Translations under genes and position numbers: made by a program
Part shown: positions 46,035 to 54,491 of the stretch, one piece after another
How positions within the stretch are numbered: the stretch's first letter is position 1
How the letters are laid out: the number at the start of each line of letters is the position of its first letter
NCBI RefSeq assembly: GCF_040250305.1
Contig: NZ_CP158190.1
Coordinates: 1,334,001 to 1,398,000, forward strand
DNA from: Peribacillus frigoritolerans
Lineage (GTDB): Bacteria > Bacillota > Bacilli > Bacillales > DSM-1321
Reading direction: 5' to 3'
Length of the DNA: 64,000 bases
The notes under the pieces: model-generated
The model's input: the letters and a program-made list of their open reading frames with translations, nothing else
Databases searched by the model: none
Told to the model about the DNA's origin: nothing

Positions 46035-47147
46035 ATGGCTGAAAAATCGGAATACATGAATAGTACAATCGTAAAAGATTTTACAAAGGATATTCAGCAG
46101 TATAACCTTGGGCCGCTGTGGGAAGCCATTCCCGCTTTGATGGACCATGAACCTAAACCTCATGCGCATGCTTATTTATGGAAAGAAGAGCTTTTGACAA
46201 AAAAATTGATGGAAGCAGCTGAAATCTTCACACCTGACCGAGGCGGGGAGCGCAGGGCCATTTATTTTCAGAACCCTGGACTCACTTATCGTCAGCCCTG
46301 GGGATGGGCTTCGACAACGCAAACGCTATATGCAGCGGTCCAGCTATTGCTGCCAGGTGAAGTGGCCCCTTCCCACCGTCACTCCCAAAGTGCACTTCGT
46401 TTCATTACGAATGGTGAAGGTGCCTACTCCATCGTGCAGGGAGAAAGAATCTTCATGGAAGAAGGAGATTTCTTGATCACGCCTAAAAACCTATGGCATG
46501 GTCATGGACATGTTGGCGATAAACCGATGATTTGGATGGATGCCCTTGATATCCCAACCATCTATTCCATAGGCGGCACTTTCTTTGAACCATATCCTGA
46601 TCGGATTGAAACGCCTAAACGGCCAGATAATTTTTCAGAGCTCCGTTATCAAGGCGGAATGGTTCGTCCAGTATCCGACCGTTATTCACAAGTGGCACCG
46701 CTTGCCAACTACAAGTGGAAAGGCACCAAAGCAGCGATAGAAGGATTAATGAATTTCGAACCGGACCCATATGATGGTTTCGCCGTGGAGTATATCAATC
46801 CATCAAATGGCCAAACGGCCAATCCGACGATGGGGGCATGGATGCAGAAACTTCCGAAAAGTTTCCATACGAAAGCACATCGCCATACCCATTCCACAAT
46901 TTATCAAGTGCACCAAGGATCAGGCTATACGGTCATTAATGGAGTGCGTTTTGACTGGTCCAAGGGAGATTATTTCGTCGTTCCGAATTGGGCATGGCAT
47001 GAGCACGTTGCAGAAGCGGATTCTTACTTATTCTCGGTAAACGACCTACCAATAATGGAAAGATTCGATTTGGAACAGCAACAAGCATTAGACACAAACA
47101 ATGGGTACCAAAAGGTTGAAAGTGAATTCAAGCCTGTTTTGGTTTGA
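46035..47147 (+). CDS. Gentisate 1,2-dioxygenase
   Basis: The 370-residue bicupin opens the gentisate ring to maleylpyruvate using Fe(II). The first cupin has HRHSQSALRFITNGEG, where the histidines and a later His (WHGHGHVG) form the iron site. The second cupin has HRHTHSTIYQVHQGSG and WAWHEH. Length and both motifs fit the class with a catalytic first cupin. It is the signature gene of the cluster. Confidence 0.92.
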   Translation: MAEKSEYMNSTIVKDFTKDIQQYNLGPLWEAIPALMDHEPKPHAHAYLWKEELLTKKLMEAAEIFTPDRGGERRAIYFQNPGLTYRQPWGWASTTQTLYAAVQLLLPGEVAPSHRHSQSALRFITNGEGAYSIVQGERIFMEEGDFLITPKNLWHGHGHVGDKPMIWMDALDIPTIYSIGGTFFEPYPDRIETPKRPDNFSELRYQGGMVRPVSDRYSQVAPLANYKWKGTKAAIEGLMNFEPDPYDGFAVEYINPSNGQTANPTMGAWMQKLPKSFHTKAHRHTHSTIYQVHQGSGYTVINGVRFDWSKGDYFVVPNWAWHEHVAEADSYLFSVNDLPIMERFDLEQQQALDTNNGYQKVESEFKPVLV

Positions 47148-47191
47148 AATCTTCAGCTAAGATCTCTGTGAATATATGAATGCCAGTCGAA

Positions 47192-47205
47192 TGAAAACGC
47201 TTACT
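47192..47205 (+). promoter_or_regulatory. Probable cre site before the monooxygenase gene
   Basis: TGAAAACGCTTACT matches the CcpA consensus at all but the final base. It lies in the 106-base gap between the dioxygenase and the monooxygenase, about 50 bases before the latter. CcpA bound here could block elongation or a local promoter, giving glucose repression of the first pathway step. Confidence 0.5.
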
Positions 47206-47256
47206 GTGGTAGTGGTCCGCAACATTGGCTAAAAGCAACTAGTATAGGGGGAATTG

Positions 47257-48459
47257 ATGATGAACACAGAAAAAAAACCATTCATCGTTATCGGTGGGGG
47301 AATTGGCGGTTTGGCAACTGCTTTAGGAATTGCAGAAACAAAACAGTATGTAAAAGTCCTTGAACAAGCTCCCGAGTTTGGCGAAATCGGTGCAGGGATT
47401 CAGCTTGCAGCAAATGCCACCAACGTCTTGCAGCGTTTAGGCGTCATGGATAAAATCAATGAAATTGCAGTATTTCCAAAAAGATTGGTGCTGATGGATG
47501 CCTTTTCCGGAAAAGAGCTTTCCGCTTTGGATTTAGGTGATGTTTACAAAGAAAGATATGGAGCTCCATATGTTGTTTTGCATCGTTCAGATTTGCATAA
47601 AGTACTGGCTGAAGCATGTGAAAAGAACCCGTATATCGAACTGGTTACGAATCAAACCATTATTGAGACAGTAGAAAATGAAGGTGAAGTGACGGTTACT
47701 TCTGCCAACGGGTCCCAACATTCAGGAACTGCTGTCATTGGAGCCGATGGATTATGGTCCAAGGCACGGAAACTTTTTGTGGAAGATCAGCCGGTCTGCT
47801 CTCAATATGTTGCATACAGGGGAGCGATCCCGATGGAAGAGGTTACGAGCCATGGAGATTTAGATGATGTTTATATGTGGATTGGGCCAGACCTTCATCT
47901 TGTTCAATATCCGGTTAGAAGGGGAGAACTATACAACCAAGTAGTTGTCTTCAAAAGTTCTCAATATACGGAAGAAAACGAAAAAACAGATCAATGGGGA
48001 ACCCCGGAAGAAATGGACCGTGTGTTTGCCGGAACTTGTGAGCTTGTTCAGAATGCGATTTCATTCATCCAAAGGCAACGCCGCTGGCCAATGTATGACC
48101 GACTACCAATCGATAATTGGACAAAAGGAAGAATTACGCTTATGGGAGATGCGGCACATCCGATGCTTCAATACTTGGCACAAGGAGCTTGCCAGGCTTT
48201 AGAAGATGCAGCTTATTTGTCGGATATGCTTCATAAGCATGGAAATGACATTGAACAGGCATTTTTGGAATATCAAGAGGAACGCATACCGCGCACGGCT
48301 AATGTTCAATCGAGCGCAAGAATGTGGGGGGAAATCATCCACAATACGACCGATGCAGGCATTCTGCTACGAGATACGATCCTTGCAGGTCGGACGGATA
48401 AGGATTTCCAATTCGTCGATGAATTTCATGGTTATAATAAAACGGCCGTGAAAGCATAA
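47257..48459 (+). CDS. FAD-dependent 3-hydroxybenzoate 6-monooxygenase
   Basis: The flavoprotein hydroxylase of about 400 residues has the three standard motifs: GGGIGGLATALG (FAD), AVIGADGLWSKARK (DG), and LMGDAAHPMLQYLAQGACQALEDA (GD). In this setting it should convert 3-hydroxybenzoate to gentisate; salicylate 1-hydroxylase-like activity is an alternative but would not feed gentisate. TTG, ATG and ATG occur in a row (47254-47262) after AGGGGGA; 47257 or 47260 is the likely start. No aromatic-acid transporter gene accompanies it. Confidence 0.88.
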   Translation: MMNTEKKPFIVIGGGIGGLATALGIAETKQYVKVLEQAPEFGEIGAGIQLAANATNVLQRLGVMDKINEIAVFPKRLVLMDAFSGKELSALDLGDVYKERYGAPYVVLHRSDLHKVLAEACEKNPYIELVTNQTIIETVENEGEVTVTSANGSQHSGTAVIGADGLWSKARKLFVEDQPVCSQYVAYRGAIPMEEVTSHGDLDDVYMWIGPDLHLVQYPVRRGELYNQVVVFKSSQYTEENEKTDQWGTPEEMDRVFAGTCELVQNAISFIQRQRRWPMYDRLPIDNWTKGRITLMGDAAHPMLQYLAQGACQALEDAAYLSDMLHKHGNDIEQAFLEYQEERIPRTANVQSSARMWGEIIHNTTDAGILLRDTILAGRTDKDFQFVDEFHGYNKTAVKA

Positions 48460-48504
48460 TTCGTTTTGTTTCATCTATGCATCTAAAAGTTAAAACAAAG
48501 TTGA

Positions 48505-48612
48505 TTGGAGCGGGTGTACGAGACTCCTGCTTAGAAAAGCGAGACCCCGCAGGCGTAAAGACGCCGAGGGCGGACCTCCCGCGGAAAGCGAGTGCCTGGA
48601 GAGGAAATCAAC
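48505..48612. repeat. Dispersed GC-rich structured repeat, copy 1
   Basis: The block GAGACTCCTGCTTAGAAAAG, GCGAGACCCCGCAGGCGT, AAAGACGCC and CCCGCGGAAAGCGAGTGCC is richer in G+C than its surroundings and contains an internal hairpin (GGCGT-AAAG-ACGCC). The same order of words is a familiar intergenic repeat in Bacillaceae genomes. A second, more diverged copy is at 62580-62695. It encodes no plausible protein. Confidence 0.6.
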
Positions 48613-48625
48613 CAAATTGTACAAA

Positions 48626-48666
48626 CGGCAAAAGCCTTTCTTCTATATGAAGAAAGGCTTTTGTCG
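48626..48666 (+). terminator. Terminator after the gentisate operon
   Basis: A stem of about 17 bp (CAAAAGCCTTTCTTC with its complement around TATAT) ends in TTTTGTCG. It lies after the dispersed repeat and before the clpB promoter. Confidence 0.82.
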
Positions 48667-48704
48667 TTTATCGTCCATACCTCCTGCATTTTATATAACT
48701 TTCC

Positions 48705-48732
48705 TTTACATGGGGAAAATTAGAAGTATAAT
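48705..48732 (+). promoter_or_regulatory. clpB sigma-A promoter
   Basis: TTTACA (48705-48710) and TATAAT (48727-48732) are separated by 16 bases, with the CtsR site covering the expected start of transcription. Confidence 0.78.
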
Positions 48733-48743
48733 GAAAATATAAA

Positions 48744-48760
48744 GGTCAAATTTGGTCAAA
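48744..48760 (+). promoter_or_regulatory. CtsR operator
   Basis: GGTCAAA-TTT-GGTCAAA is two exact CtsR heptads with three-base spacing, the arrangement bound by the class III heat-shock repressor CtsR. It lies 12 bases after the -10 element, so binding would block clpB until heat or protein stress. Confidence 0.9.
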
Positions 48761-48806
48761 TCGAGTGGGAATTCGTTCATGATAGAGATGAATGGGAGGT
48801 TTTAAG

Positions 48807-51395
48807 ATGGATATTAATAAAATGACGGAGAGAACCCAACAGGCGTTCATCGGCGGCCAGGAACTAGCCAAAGATAGAGGGAATCCCGAGCTGACGGAGC
48901 TTCATTTATTAAAGGCCTTAATGGAACAGGATGAAAGTTTATTAATCAGGATTTTATCTGAATCTGGTAAACCGATGAATCTATTTGATATAGAGCTAAA
49001 TAAGGAACTGGATCGATTACCGGAAGTGAGCGGGAGTGTTTCCCAGGTTTACATGTCATCCTCCCTGCAGCAAATGTTGACGGCTGCCGAAAAGGAAATG
49101 CAGATGTGGGAGGATGAATACTTATCTGTCGAACATATACTGCTTGCGTCGCTGCAAGTCAATAAAACGAATGTGAACAGGCTTTTTTCATCATATGGAA
49201 TTGATTATGATAAAGCAAAACAGGTTATAAACGATATAAGGGGGAATCAGCGAGTGACTAGTCAAAATCCTGAAAGCACTTATGAAGTACTGAAAAAATA
49301 CGGCAGAGATCTTGTTGCTGAGGTTAAATCGGGGAAGGTCGATCCCGTAATCGGCCGTGATACGGAAATCCGTAACGTTATACGGATCCTTTCACGTAAA
49401 ACGAAAAATAATCCTGTATTGATAGGAGAACCCGGAGTAGGTAAAACAGCCATCGTCGAGGGGCTGGCACAAAGGATCGTCAGGAAGGATGTGCCTGAGG
49501 GATTAAAGGACAAGACCGTTTTTTCACTGGATATGAGTGCGCTTGTCGCTGGCGCCAAATTCCGCGGTGAATTTGAGGAACGCCTAAAAGCGGTCTTGAA
49601 TGAGATCAAGAAGAGTGACGGTAAAATTCTATTATTCATTGATGAATTGCACACAATTGTCGGTGCAGGAAGAACGGATGGCGCACTTGATGCCGGAAAT
49701 ATGTTAAAGCCGATGCTTGCGCGCGGTGAGCTGCATTGTATCGGTGCAACGACCCTTGATGAATATCGGCAATATATTGAAAAGGATCCGGCTCTGGAAC
49801 GCCGTTTCCAACAGGTTCTGGTTCCCGAACCGGATGTTGAAGATACTATTTCAATTTTGCGGGGATTAAAGGAAAGGTTTGAAATTCACCATGGCGTCAG
49901 GATACACGATCGGGCGATCGTTGCGGCCTCTGTCCTTTCGAACCGATATATAACGGAGCGGTTTTTACCTGATAAAGCGATAGATCTTGTGGATGAAGCA
50001 TGTGCGATGATCCGAATGGAAATCGACTCAATGCCATCCGAGTTGGATGAAATCACGAGAAAAGTCATGCAACTTGAAATTGAAGAGGCGGCCTTGAAGA
50101 ATGAGGAGGACCCTCAAAGCAGAGCAAGGCTGGAAGTGCTTCAAAAAGAACTATCAGAACTTCAGGATCAAGCTAATAGCATGAAATCGAAGTGGCAAAT
50201 GGAGAAATCAGCGCTTCAAAAGGTGCAGGATCAACGTGAAGAGCTTGAGAAACTGCGACATGAACTGGAACAGGCAGAGAATGACTATGACCTTAACCGG
50301 GCAGCTGAACTTCGGCATGGAAGGATTCCGCAGCTTCAAAAAGAATTGGACGCAATGGAAGACGAATTGGAAAAGGAAAAACAGGAATCGCGATTGCTTC
50401 GCCAGGAAGTGACGGAGGAGGAAATTGCCTCGATTGTTGCAAGGTGGACGGGGATTCCGATTAGTAAGCTGGTGGAAAGTGAAAGGGAGAAGCTGCTTCG
50501 CCTATCTGATATCCTGCATGAACGCGTAATAGGTCAAGGAGAAGCGGTGGAACTCGTATCCGATGCTGTTTTAAGGGCAAGGGCTGGAATTAAAGATCCA
50601 AACAGACCAATCGGTTCATTCATTTTTCTTGGGCCAACGGGTGTAGGTAAAACCGAATTGGTAAAAGCTTTGGCAGAAACGTTATTCGATAGTGAGGAAC
50701 ATATGATTCGAATCGATATGTCGGAATATATGGAGAAACATTCCGTGTCCCGCCTTGTTGGTGCACCTCCTGGATATGTTGGATTTGAGGAAGGCGGCCA
50801 ACTTACGGAGGCTGTTAGGAGAAACCCATATTCAGTCATATTATTGGATGAAATTGAAAAGGCGCATCCGGAAGTCTTCAATATTTTGCTGCAAATGCTG
50901 GATGATGGAAGGATAACAGACTCCCAAGGAAGAACAATCAACTGTAAAAATACGGTGATCATCATGACTTCCAATATCGGATCCCATTTCTTATTGCAGT
51001 CCAACCGGGTGGATGGCGGCATTGAAGAAGAAATAAAAGATCAGGTCTTTAAAGAGTTAAGAGGGCATTTCCGTCCGGAATTTTTGAATCGCGTTGATGA
51101 CATTGTTTTATTCAAACCTCTGACGAAACAAGAAATCGTGGAAATCGTAGATAAAATGGTTCATCAATTACAAGTAAGGTTAACTGAACAAAATATAGTC
51201 CTGAATGTTACTGAAGCGGCTAAGGAATTCATTGCGGAACAAGGATATGATCCGGTATATGGGGCAAGACCGCTGAAGCGATTCATCCAAAAGCATCTGG
51301 AAACGAAAATCGCCCGTAAAATCATTGCCGGGACTGTTGAGATTAAAGAAGGAATAACGATTGATTATGATCATGATGAATTGGTTCTCATATAA
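48807..51395 (+). CDS. clpB: ATP-dependent disaggregase ClpB
   Basis: The 862-residue AAA+ protein has a Clp-N domain, first Walker [14 protein letters not shown], a long middle coiled coil (about residues 410-520, rich in E, K, L, Q) that distinguishes ClpB from ClpC/ClpE, and second Walker [17 protein letters not shown]. No ClpP-binding tripeptide loop was noticed. With DnaK it dissolves protein aggregates. B. subtilis has no clpB; here it is inserted in an otherwise conserved gene order and carries a CtsR operator. ATG 48807 has GGGAGG seven bases upstream. Confidence 0.95.
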   Translation: MDINKMTERTQQAFIGGQELAKDRGNPELTELHLLKALMEQDESLLIRILSESGKPMNLFDIELNKELDRLPEVSGSVSQVYMSSSLQQMLTAAEKEMQMWEDEYLSVEHILLASLQVNKTNVNRLFSSYGIDYDKAKQVINDIRGNQRVTSQNPESTYEVLKKYGRDLVAEVKSGKVDPVIGRDTEIRNVIRILSRKTKNNPVLIGEPGVGKTAIVEGLAQRIVRKDVPEGLKDKTVFSLDMSALVAGAKFRGEFEERLKAVLNEIKKSDGKILLFIDELHTIVGAGRTDGALDAGNMLKPMLARGELHCIGATTLDEYRQYIEKDPALERRFQQVLVPEPDVEDTISILRGLKERFEIHHGVRIHDRAIVAASVLSNRYITERFLPDKAIDLVDEACAMIRMEIDSMPSELDEITRKVMQLEIEEAALKNEEDPQSRARLEVLQKELSELQDQANSMKSKWQMEKSALQKVQDQREELEKLRHELEQAENDYDLNRAAELRHGRIPQLQKELDAMEDELEKEKQESRLLRQEVTEEEIASIVARWTGIPISKLVESEREKLLRLSDILHERVIGQGEAVELVSDAVLRARAGIKDPNRPIGSFIFLGPTGVGKTELVKALAETLFDSEEHMIRIDMSEYMEKHSVSRLVGAPPGYVGFEEGGQLTEAVRRNPYSVILLDEIEKAHPEVFNILLQMLDDGRITDSQGRTINCKNTVIIMTSNIGSHFLLQSNRVDGGIEEEIKDQVFKELRGHFRPEFLNRVDDIVLFKPLTKQEIVEIVDKMVHQLQVRLTEQNIVLNVTEAAKEFIAEQGYDPVYGARPLKRFIQKHLETKIARKIIAGTVEIKEGITIDYDHDELVLI

Positions 51396-51440
51396 AAACG
51401 TTGAAATGTAGTTTACCCGTAAGCAAAGTACGGTATAACA

Positions 51441-51472
51441 AAAAGGACATCCTATAAAGGATGTCCTCTTTT
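51441..51472. terminator. Bidirectional terminator between clpB and yjzD
   Basis: AGGACATCCT (51444-51453) pairs with AGGATGTCCT (51458-51467) around ATAA, with A run before and T run after. Confidence 0.85.
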
Positions 51473-51477
51473 GCTTC

Positions 51478-51669
51478 TTAATGTTGATGAGAGTCTTTAG
51501 CTGGCCCAGCAGGCAAGATAGCCGGGATGATGCAAATCAGGATAGCAGCAGCTAATCCTAAAATCGTTCCCTGCGCAGCATCGTATGAAACTCCGATCAT
51601 GGAAGAAACAACATATACAGTCATATGCACTAATAAGAATGTCCAAAAAATTGTCCAAGCATAACGCAT
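51478..51669 (-). CDS. yjzD: YjzD family small membrane protein (DUF2929)
   Basis: The 63-residue protein has two membrane helices (WTIFWTFLLVHMTVYVVSSMIG and GTILGLAAAILICIIPAILP) and a His-containing soluble tail. The sequence and place before the yjaU-type gene fit B. subtilis YjzD. GAGGTGA precedes the ATG. Function is unknown. The 295-base divergent spacer after it (51670-51964) is AT-rich; no firm promoter or other feature was recognised in it. Confidence 0.8.
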   Translation of the reverse strand: MRYAWTIFWTFLLVHMTVYVVSSMIGVSYDAAQGTILGLAAAILICIIPAILPAGPAKDSHQH

Positions 51670-51964
51670 CGAATTTCACCTCATTCCACTACATTCATTT
51701 TTATCTTACCATAATTAATATACAGTTAAAACGTGTTTTTAATAATAACCTTTAAATAATTCAATACATTAAATCATAAGAGAACTTTTTCAGGCAGACT
51801 TGTTGGTTTCAAACTTCAAAAGGGAAATCATACGGAAAAAATAAAAGCAAAAACTCCGTGCTTGGTTAATTTAAGATAAGAAGTTAGGCGTTTCCACTGA
51901 CCCTTTCTATTTTTCGTCATAAATTAATATAGTAGTAGTAATATTCCTTAAAGGAGTTTGAACG

Positions 51965-52687
51965 ATGGAACAACGAACTTTTCAAATTGATGACCAATGG
52001 AATATCATCTATTATCCAGAGCGGCCCAGTGGTTTTTCCGTAATGGTAATTGGAGACCGTAGTCATTTTGTCGAAAAAGAAAGCAGCTTTTGGCTGCAGC
52101 ATCCTGGCAGGCTGCAGATATTGGAATATTTAAAGGAATACGGATACACCCTATTTTCTTCCAATTTTTTTGGAGCCAACTGGGGCAGTCCTAAAGCACT
52201 CGAGCTTTCCCTTAACCTATATATTCTGTTCATGAAAAAAGAAATAGTCAATCAAAGGGTTCATATATTGGCAGAGGGGACAGGCGCACTCCTTGCCTTA
52301 AAGTTAATGAATGAACTTGGTAATAAAATACGGTCCGTCGTGTTGATAGATCCGGTTTTTTCCTTGAAAGCACAACTGGAGAAAGAAAAGGAAAATAAGT
52401 TCTTCTATAAAAAGTGGCTGTCCGAGGTCGCTGCTGCATATGAGCTCGATCCGGCAGAATGTGAACAGCATATACTGGACACTGAAGATTCAATGATCGC
52501 AGAGAATATCCCCATGAAAGTGATTCAGGTTTTTGGAAGCTTACGGAAAGAGCAAGCCTCCCTTTATCGGCAAATCCAGCTGGCTAGAAAAGCAGACTTG
52601 CAGCTGACGTATATATTGCCCGAAAAACGTTATAAAATCCCCTATCAAATACAGAAGTTTTTCAATGAGAATGAAGAGACTTTATGA
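51965..52687 (+). CDS. yjaU: Alpha/beta-hydrolase-like protein without catalytic serine (YjaU position)
   Basis: The 240-residue protein has an alpha/beta-hydrolase layout: beta strand SVMVIGDRSHF, a nucleophile-elbow strand VHILAEGTGALLALKLM, and VVLIDPVFS. At the elbow the usual G-x-S-x-G is A-E-G-T-G, so the serine is replaced by glycine and hydrolase activity is doubtful. AAAGGAG precedes the ATG. The name rests on its position between yjzD and the comZ region as in B. subtilis. Confidence 0.65.
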   Translation: MEQRTFQIDDQWNIIYYPERPSGFSVMVIGDRSHFVEKESSFWLQHPGRLQILEYLKEYGYTLFSSNFFGANWGSPKALELSLNLYILFMKKEIVNQRVHILAEGTGALLALKLMNELGNKIRSVVLIDPVFSLKAQLEKEKENKFFYKKWLSEVAAAYELDPAECEQHILDTEDSMIAENIPMKVIQVFGSLRKEQASLYRQIQLARKADLQLTYILPEKRYKIPYQIQKFFNENEETL

Positions 52688-52789
52688 GAAGAGATATATT
52701 TTTACAATAGTTTGCATACGATACAGCATCTAAAAAAACTAGACGTGCCGGGTGAAGTGGGCTTGATGGCATACGAGGAGGCTGTATTT

Positions 52790-53623
52790 ATGCAAACAAA
52801 CATTGTCATTGGCACTTATCGATTCGTGGGATTCTATGTGACTCAATTCTTTTTGAACCAAGGTGAAGAAGTAATCGGAATCGATTGGGATGATTCCGAA
52901 GCAAGTCAATATATTAAGGAAGAAAAGGAACTTGAAATAGGCAGGAATTCAAATTATATATATTTTCCGATAAATAAACTTAAATTATTGGATATTTCAC
53001 AGCAGGACACGGTGTTCATATCTTGTTACGATATTCAAAGCGGAAAAATGGACAAAATCGATTTTGTAATAGGAGAAATCGTTTCCTTCATCGAGAAATG
53101 CAAAAAAAATGGCAAGAATGAAACGCCAAATTTCGTACTTTTCATGCCCATTGAAAAAGATGTCAGTACATTTCAGTCGATATTAAGCTCGATTCGTGGA
53201 ATGGATTCTGCAAAAATCATATTTTTACCGACGATTTATGGACCTTGGCAATCGGAAGGCATGAGCTTTGAAGCTGGAATCAATCAGCTTGGACAGTCTG
53301 ATATCAAAGCGGCAATTGCAGCCGAATATAACGGAGATGCTCTCTACATCACTGATTTTGTAAATGCTTTGGAAGCGGTGCTTACCACAAGTTCCGATAG
53401 GGACATTCAATTGTGCAGCAGTATTGATGATCATTGGGATAAATGTGCCAAGTTAATATTTGGTGAAAGTATGGATTCATTCACTTCCCAATCAACACCT
53501 AAAATCAATAAAGGAACAATATTTGAAGTGCAATGCAAAATGGAACCGGAAGAAGGCATTGCATTACAGAGAAAACATAATAAACGATTAAACTTACTTA
53601 AAAAGTGGAGAAAGCGTGATTAA
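52790..53623 (+). CDS. yjaV: Degenerate NAD(P)-binding epimerase-like protein (YjaV position)
   Basis: The protein has about 277 residues with a Rossmann-like start NIVIGTYRFVGFYVTQFFL and an epimerase-like segment FLPTIYGPWQSEGMSFEAGINQ. The usual GxxGxxG loop is reduced (IGTYRFVG) and no Tyr-x3-Lys was found, so catalysis is uncertain. The ATG at 52790 follows GAGGAGG at eight bases; the open frame upstream (from 52712) is not supported. It probably shares an operon with the preceding gene, 102 bases away. Function unknown. Confidence 0.6.
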   Translation: MQTNIVIGTYRFVGFYVTQFFLNQGEEVIGIDWDDSEASQYIKEEKELEIGRNSNYIYFPINKLKLLDISQQDTVFISCYDIQSGKMDKIDFVIGEIVSFIEKCKKNGKNETPNFVLFMPIEKDVSTFQSILSSIRGMDSAKIIFLPTIYGPWQSEGMSFEAGINQLGQSDIKAAIAAEYNGDALYITDFVNALEAVLTTSSDRDIQLCSSIDDHWDKCAKLIFGESMDSFTSQSTPKINKGTIFEVQCKMEPEEGIALQRKHNKRLNLLKKWRKRD

Positions 53624-53841
53624 CATTTTCGTTATTTGGGAAGGACAAAACGGTATATTTGCCTCTAATCTATATGTCTTGTACTATAATGTTCAAGGAT
53701 AGGAATTAACATCAAAAGATATTCATGATTTTATATGTACGCCCTTTACGAAAGGGTTCAGTGGAATTATGATAATATTGAGCTTATTTTGGCATCAAAA
53801 TGATCAATTGATGAATATTCAAAAGATAGGGGGAAATGCGG

Positions 53842-54024
53842 ATGAGTTCAGATAAAACTCTTGAATTTATGGGAATCGCCATGAAATACTTCCCAGAGGC
53901 TAAAGCGAAGCTTGAAGCAAGCGGGATTCCATTCTCGATGGAGATGGCAGAGCCATTCATGGAGCTCTTTAAAAGCGTTATGCAAGAAGCTTATGAGCTT
54001 GGTAAACAAGATGCTCAGCGTTAA
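53842..54024 (+). CDS. comZ: ComZ, competence-related small protein
   Basis: The 60-residue helical protein has the ComZ pattern: SDKTLEFMGIAMKYFPEAK, GIPFSMEMAEPFMELF, and MQEAYELGKQDAQ. In B. subtilis ComZ lowers expression of the comG operon for DNA uptake and is co-transcribed with med. No med gene precedes it here. AGGGGGA lies seven bases before the ATG at 53842. Confidence 0.88.
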   Translation: MSSDKTLEFMGIAMKYFPEAKAKLEASGIPFSMEMAEPFMELFKSVMQEAYELGKQDAQR

Positions 54025-54032
54025 TTAAAGGC

Positions 54033-54069
54033 AGGCTGTCCGGTAAAAGGGCAGCCTTGAATTTTTTTA
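54033..54069 (+). terminator. Terminator after comZ
   Basis: AGGCTG (54033-54038) pairs with CAGCCT (54052-54057), extended by a TCC/GGG partial match, and is followed by a seven-T run. Confidence 0.7.
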
Positions 54070-54288
54070 TTCTTTTTTCAAGAACTTGGCGATCAATGGG
54101 CTCAGATTGATTTTATCAATGGTCGGTTTGTATTGACTGTATAAGCCCATCAATGTTTCAACGCTCGCCATCAATTGCATGTAATCAACCTGCGCTTCCT
54201 CTTGCTCCGGTTCATTTTTCCTGCCAAACATCAAATTCGAAAAATGATCATCCGGGTTTCTCTCCCTGTTGCGATTGAAGATGTCCAA
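54067..54288 (-). CDS. Small hydrophilic protein (yjzB position)
   Basis: The 73-residue charged protein starts with TTG behind AGGAGGAAC (MDIFNRNRERNPDDHFSNLMFG) and ends with PTIDKINLSPLIAKFLKKE. There is no membrane segment. B. subtilis has the small gene yjzB in this interval between comZ and fabHA, but I cannot confirm that this is its orthologue, and the strand differs from the neighbours. The ending resembles sequences of spore-coat-associated small proteins only vaguely. Confidence 0.6.
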   Translation of the reverse strand: MDIFNRNRERNPDDHFSNLMFGRKNEPEQEEAQVDYMQLMASVETLMGLYSQYKPTIDKINLSPLIAKFLKKE

Positions 54289-54403
54289 AATGAGTTCCTC
54301 CTATTCTCCTTTTATTTATAATGTATGTCCTTAAATTTCCCTTGGCATAGGCGCTTGTCCGACTTCCGAAAGAGATTTCTTTAGCTTTTCAAACTGTTAA
54401 CTC

Positions 54404-54432
54404 TTGCAAGGAAGTCTTTTTTTATATAAAAT
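54404..54432 (+). promoter_or_regulatory. fabH-fabF sigma-A promoter
   Basis: TTGCAA (54404-54409), 17 bases and TAAAAT (54427-54432). The FapR box begins at the last base of the -10, so it covers the start of transcription. Confidence 0.68.
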
Positions 54433-54448
54433 TAGTACCAGGTAATAA
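54432..54448 (+). promoter_or_regulatory. FapR operator
   Basis: TTAGTACCAGGTAATAA agrees with the FapR palindrome TTAGTACCTGATACTAA at 14 of 17 positions. FapR represses fatty-acid synthesis genes until malonyl-CoA accumulates; fabHA-fabF is a known FapR target in B. subtilis. Confidence 0.87.
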
Positions 54449-54491
54449 TAGATGATTATAATAACTCATTAAAATATAAGGGGATGGCAAG

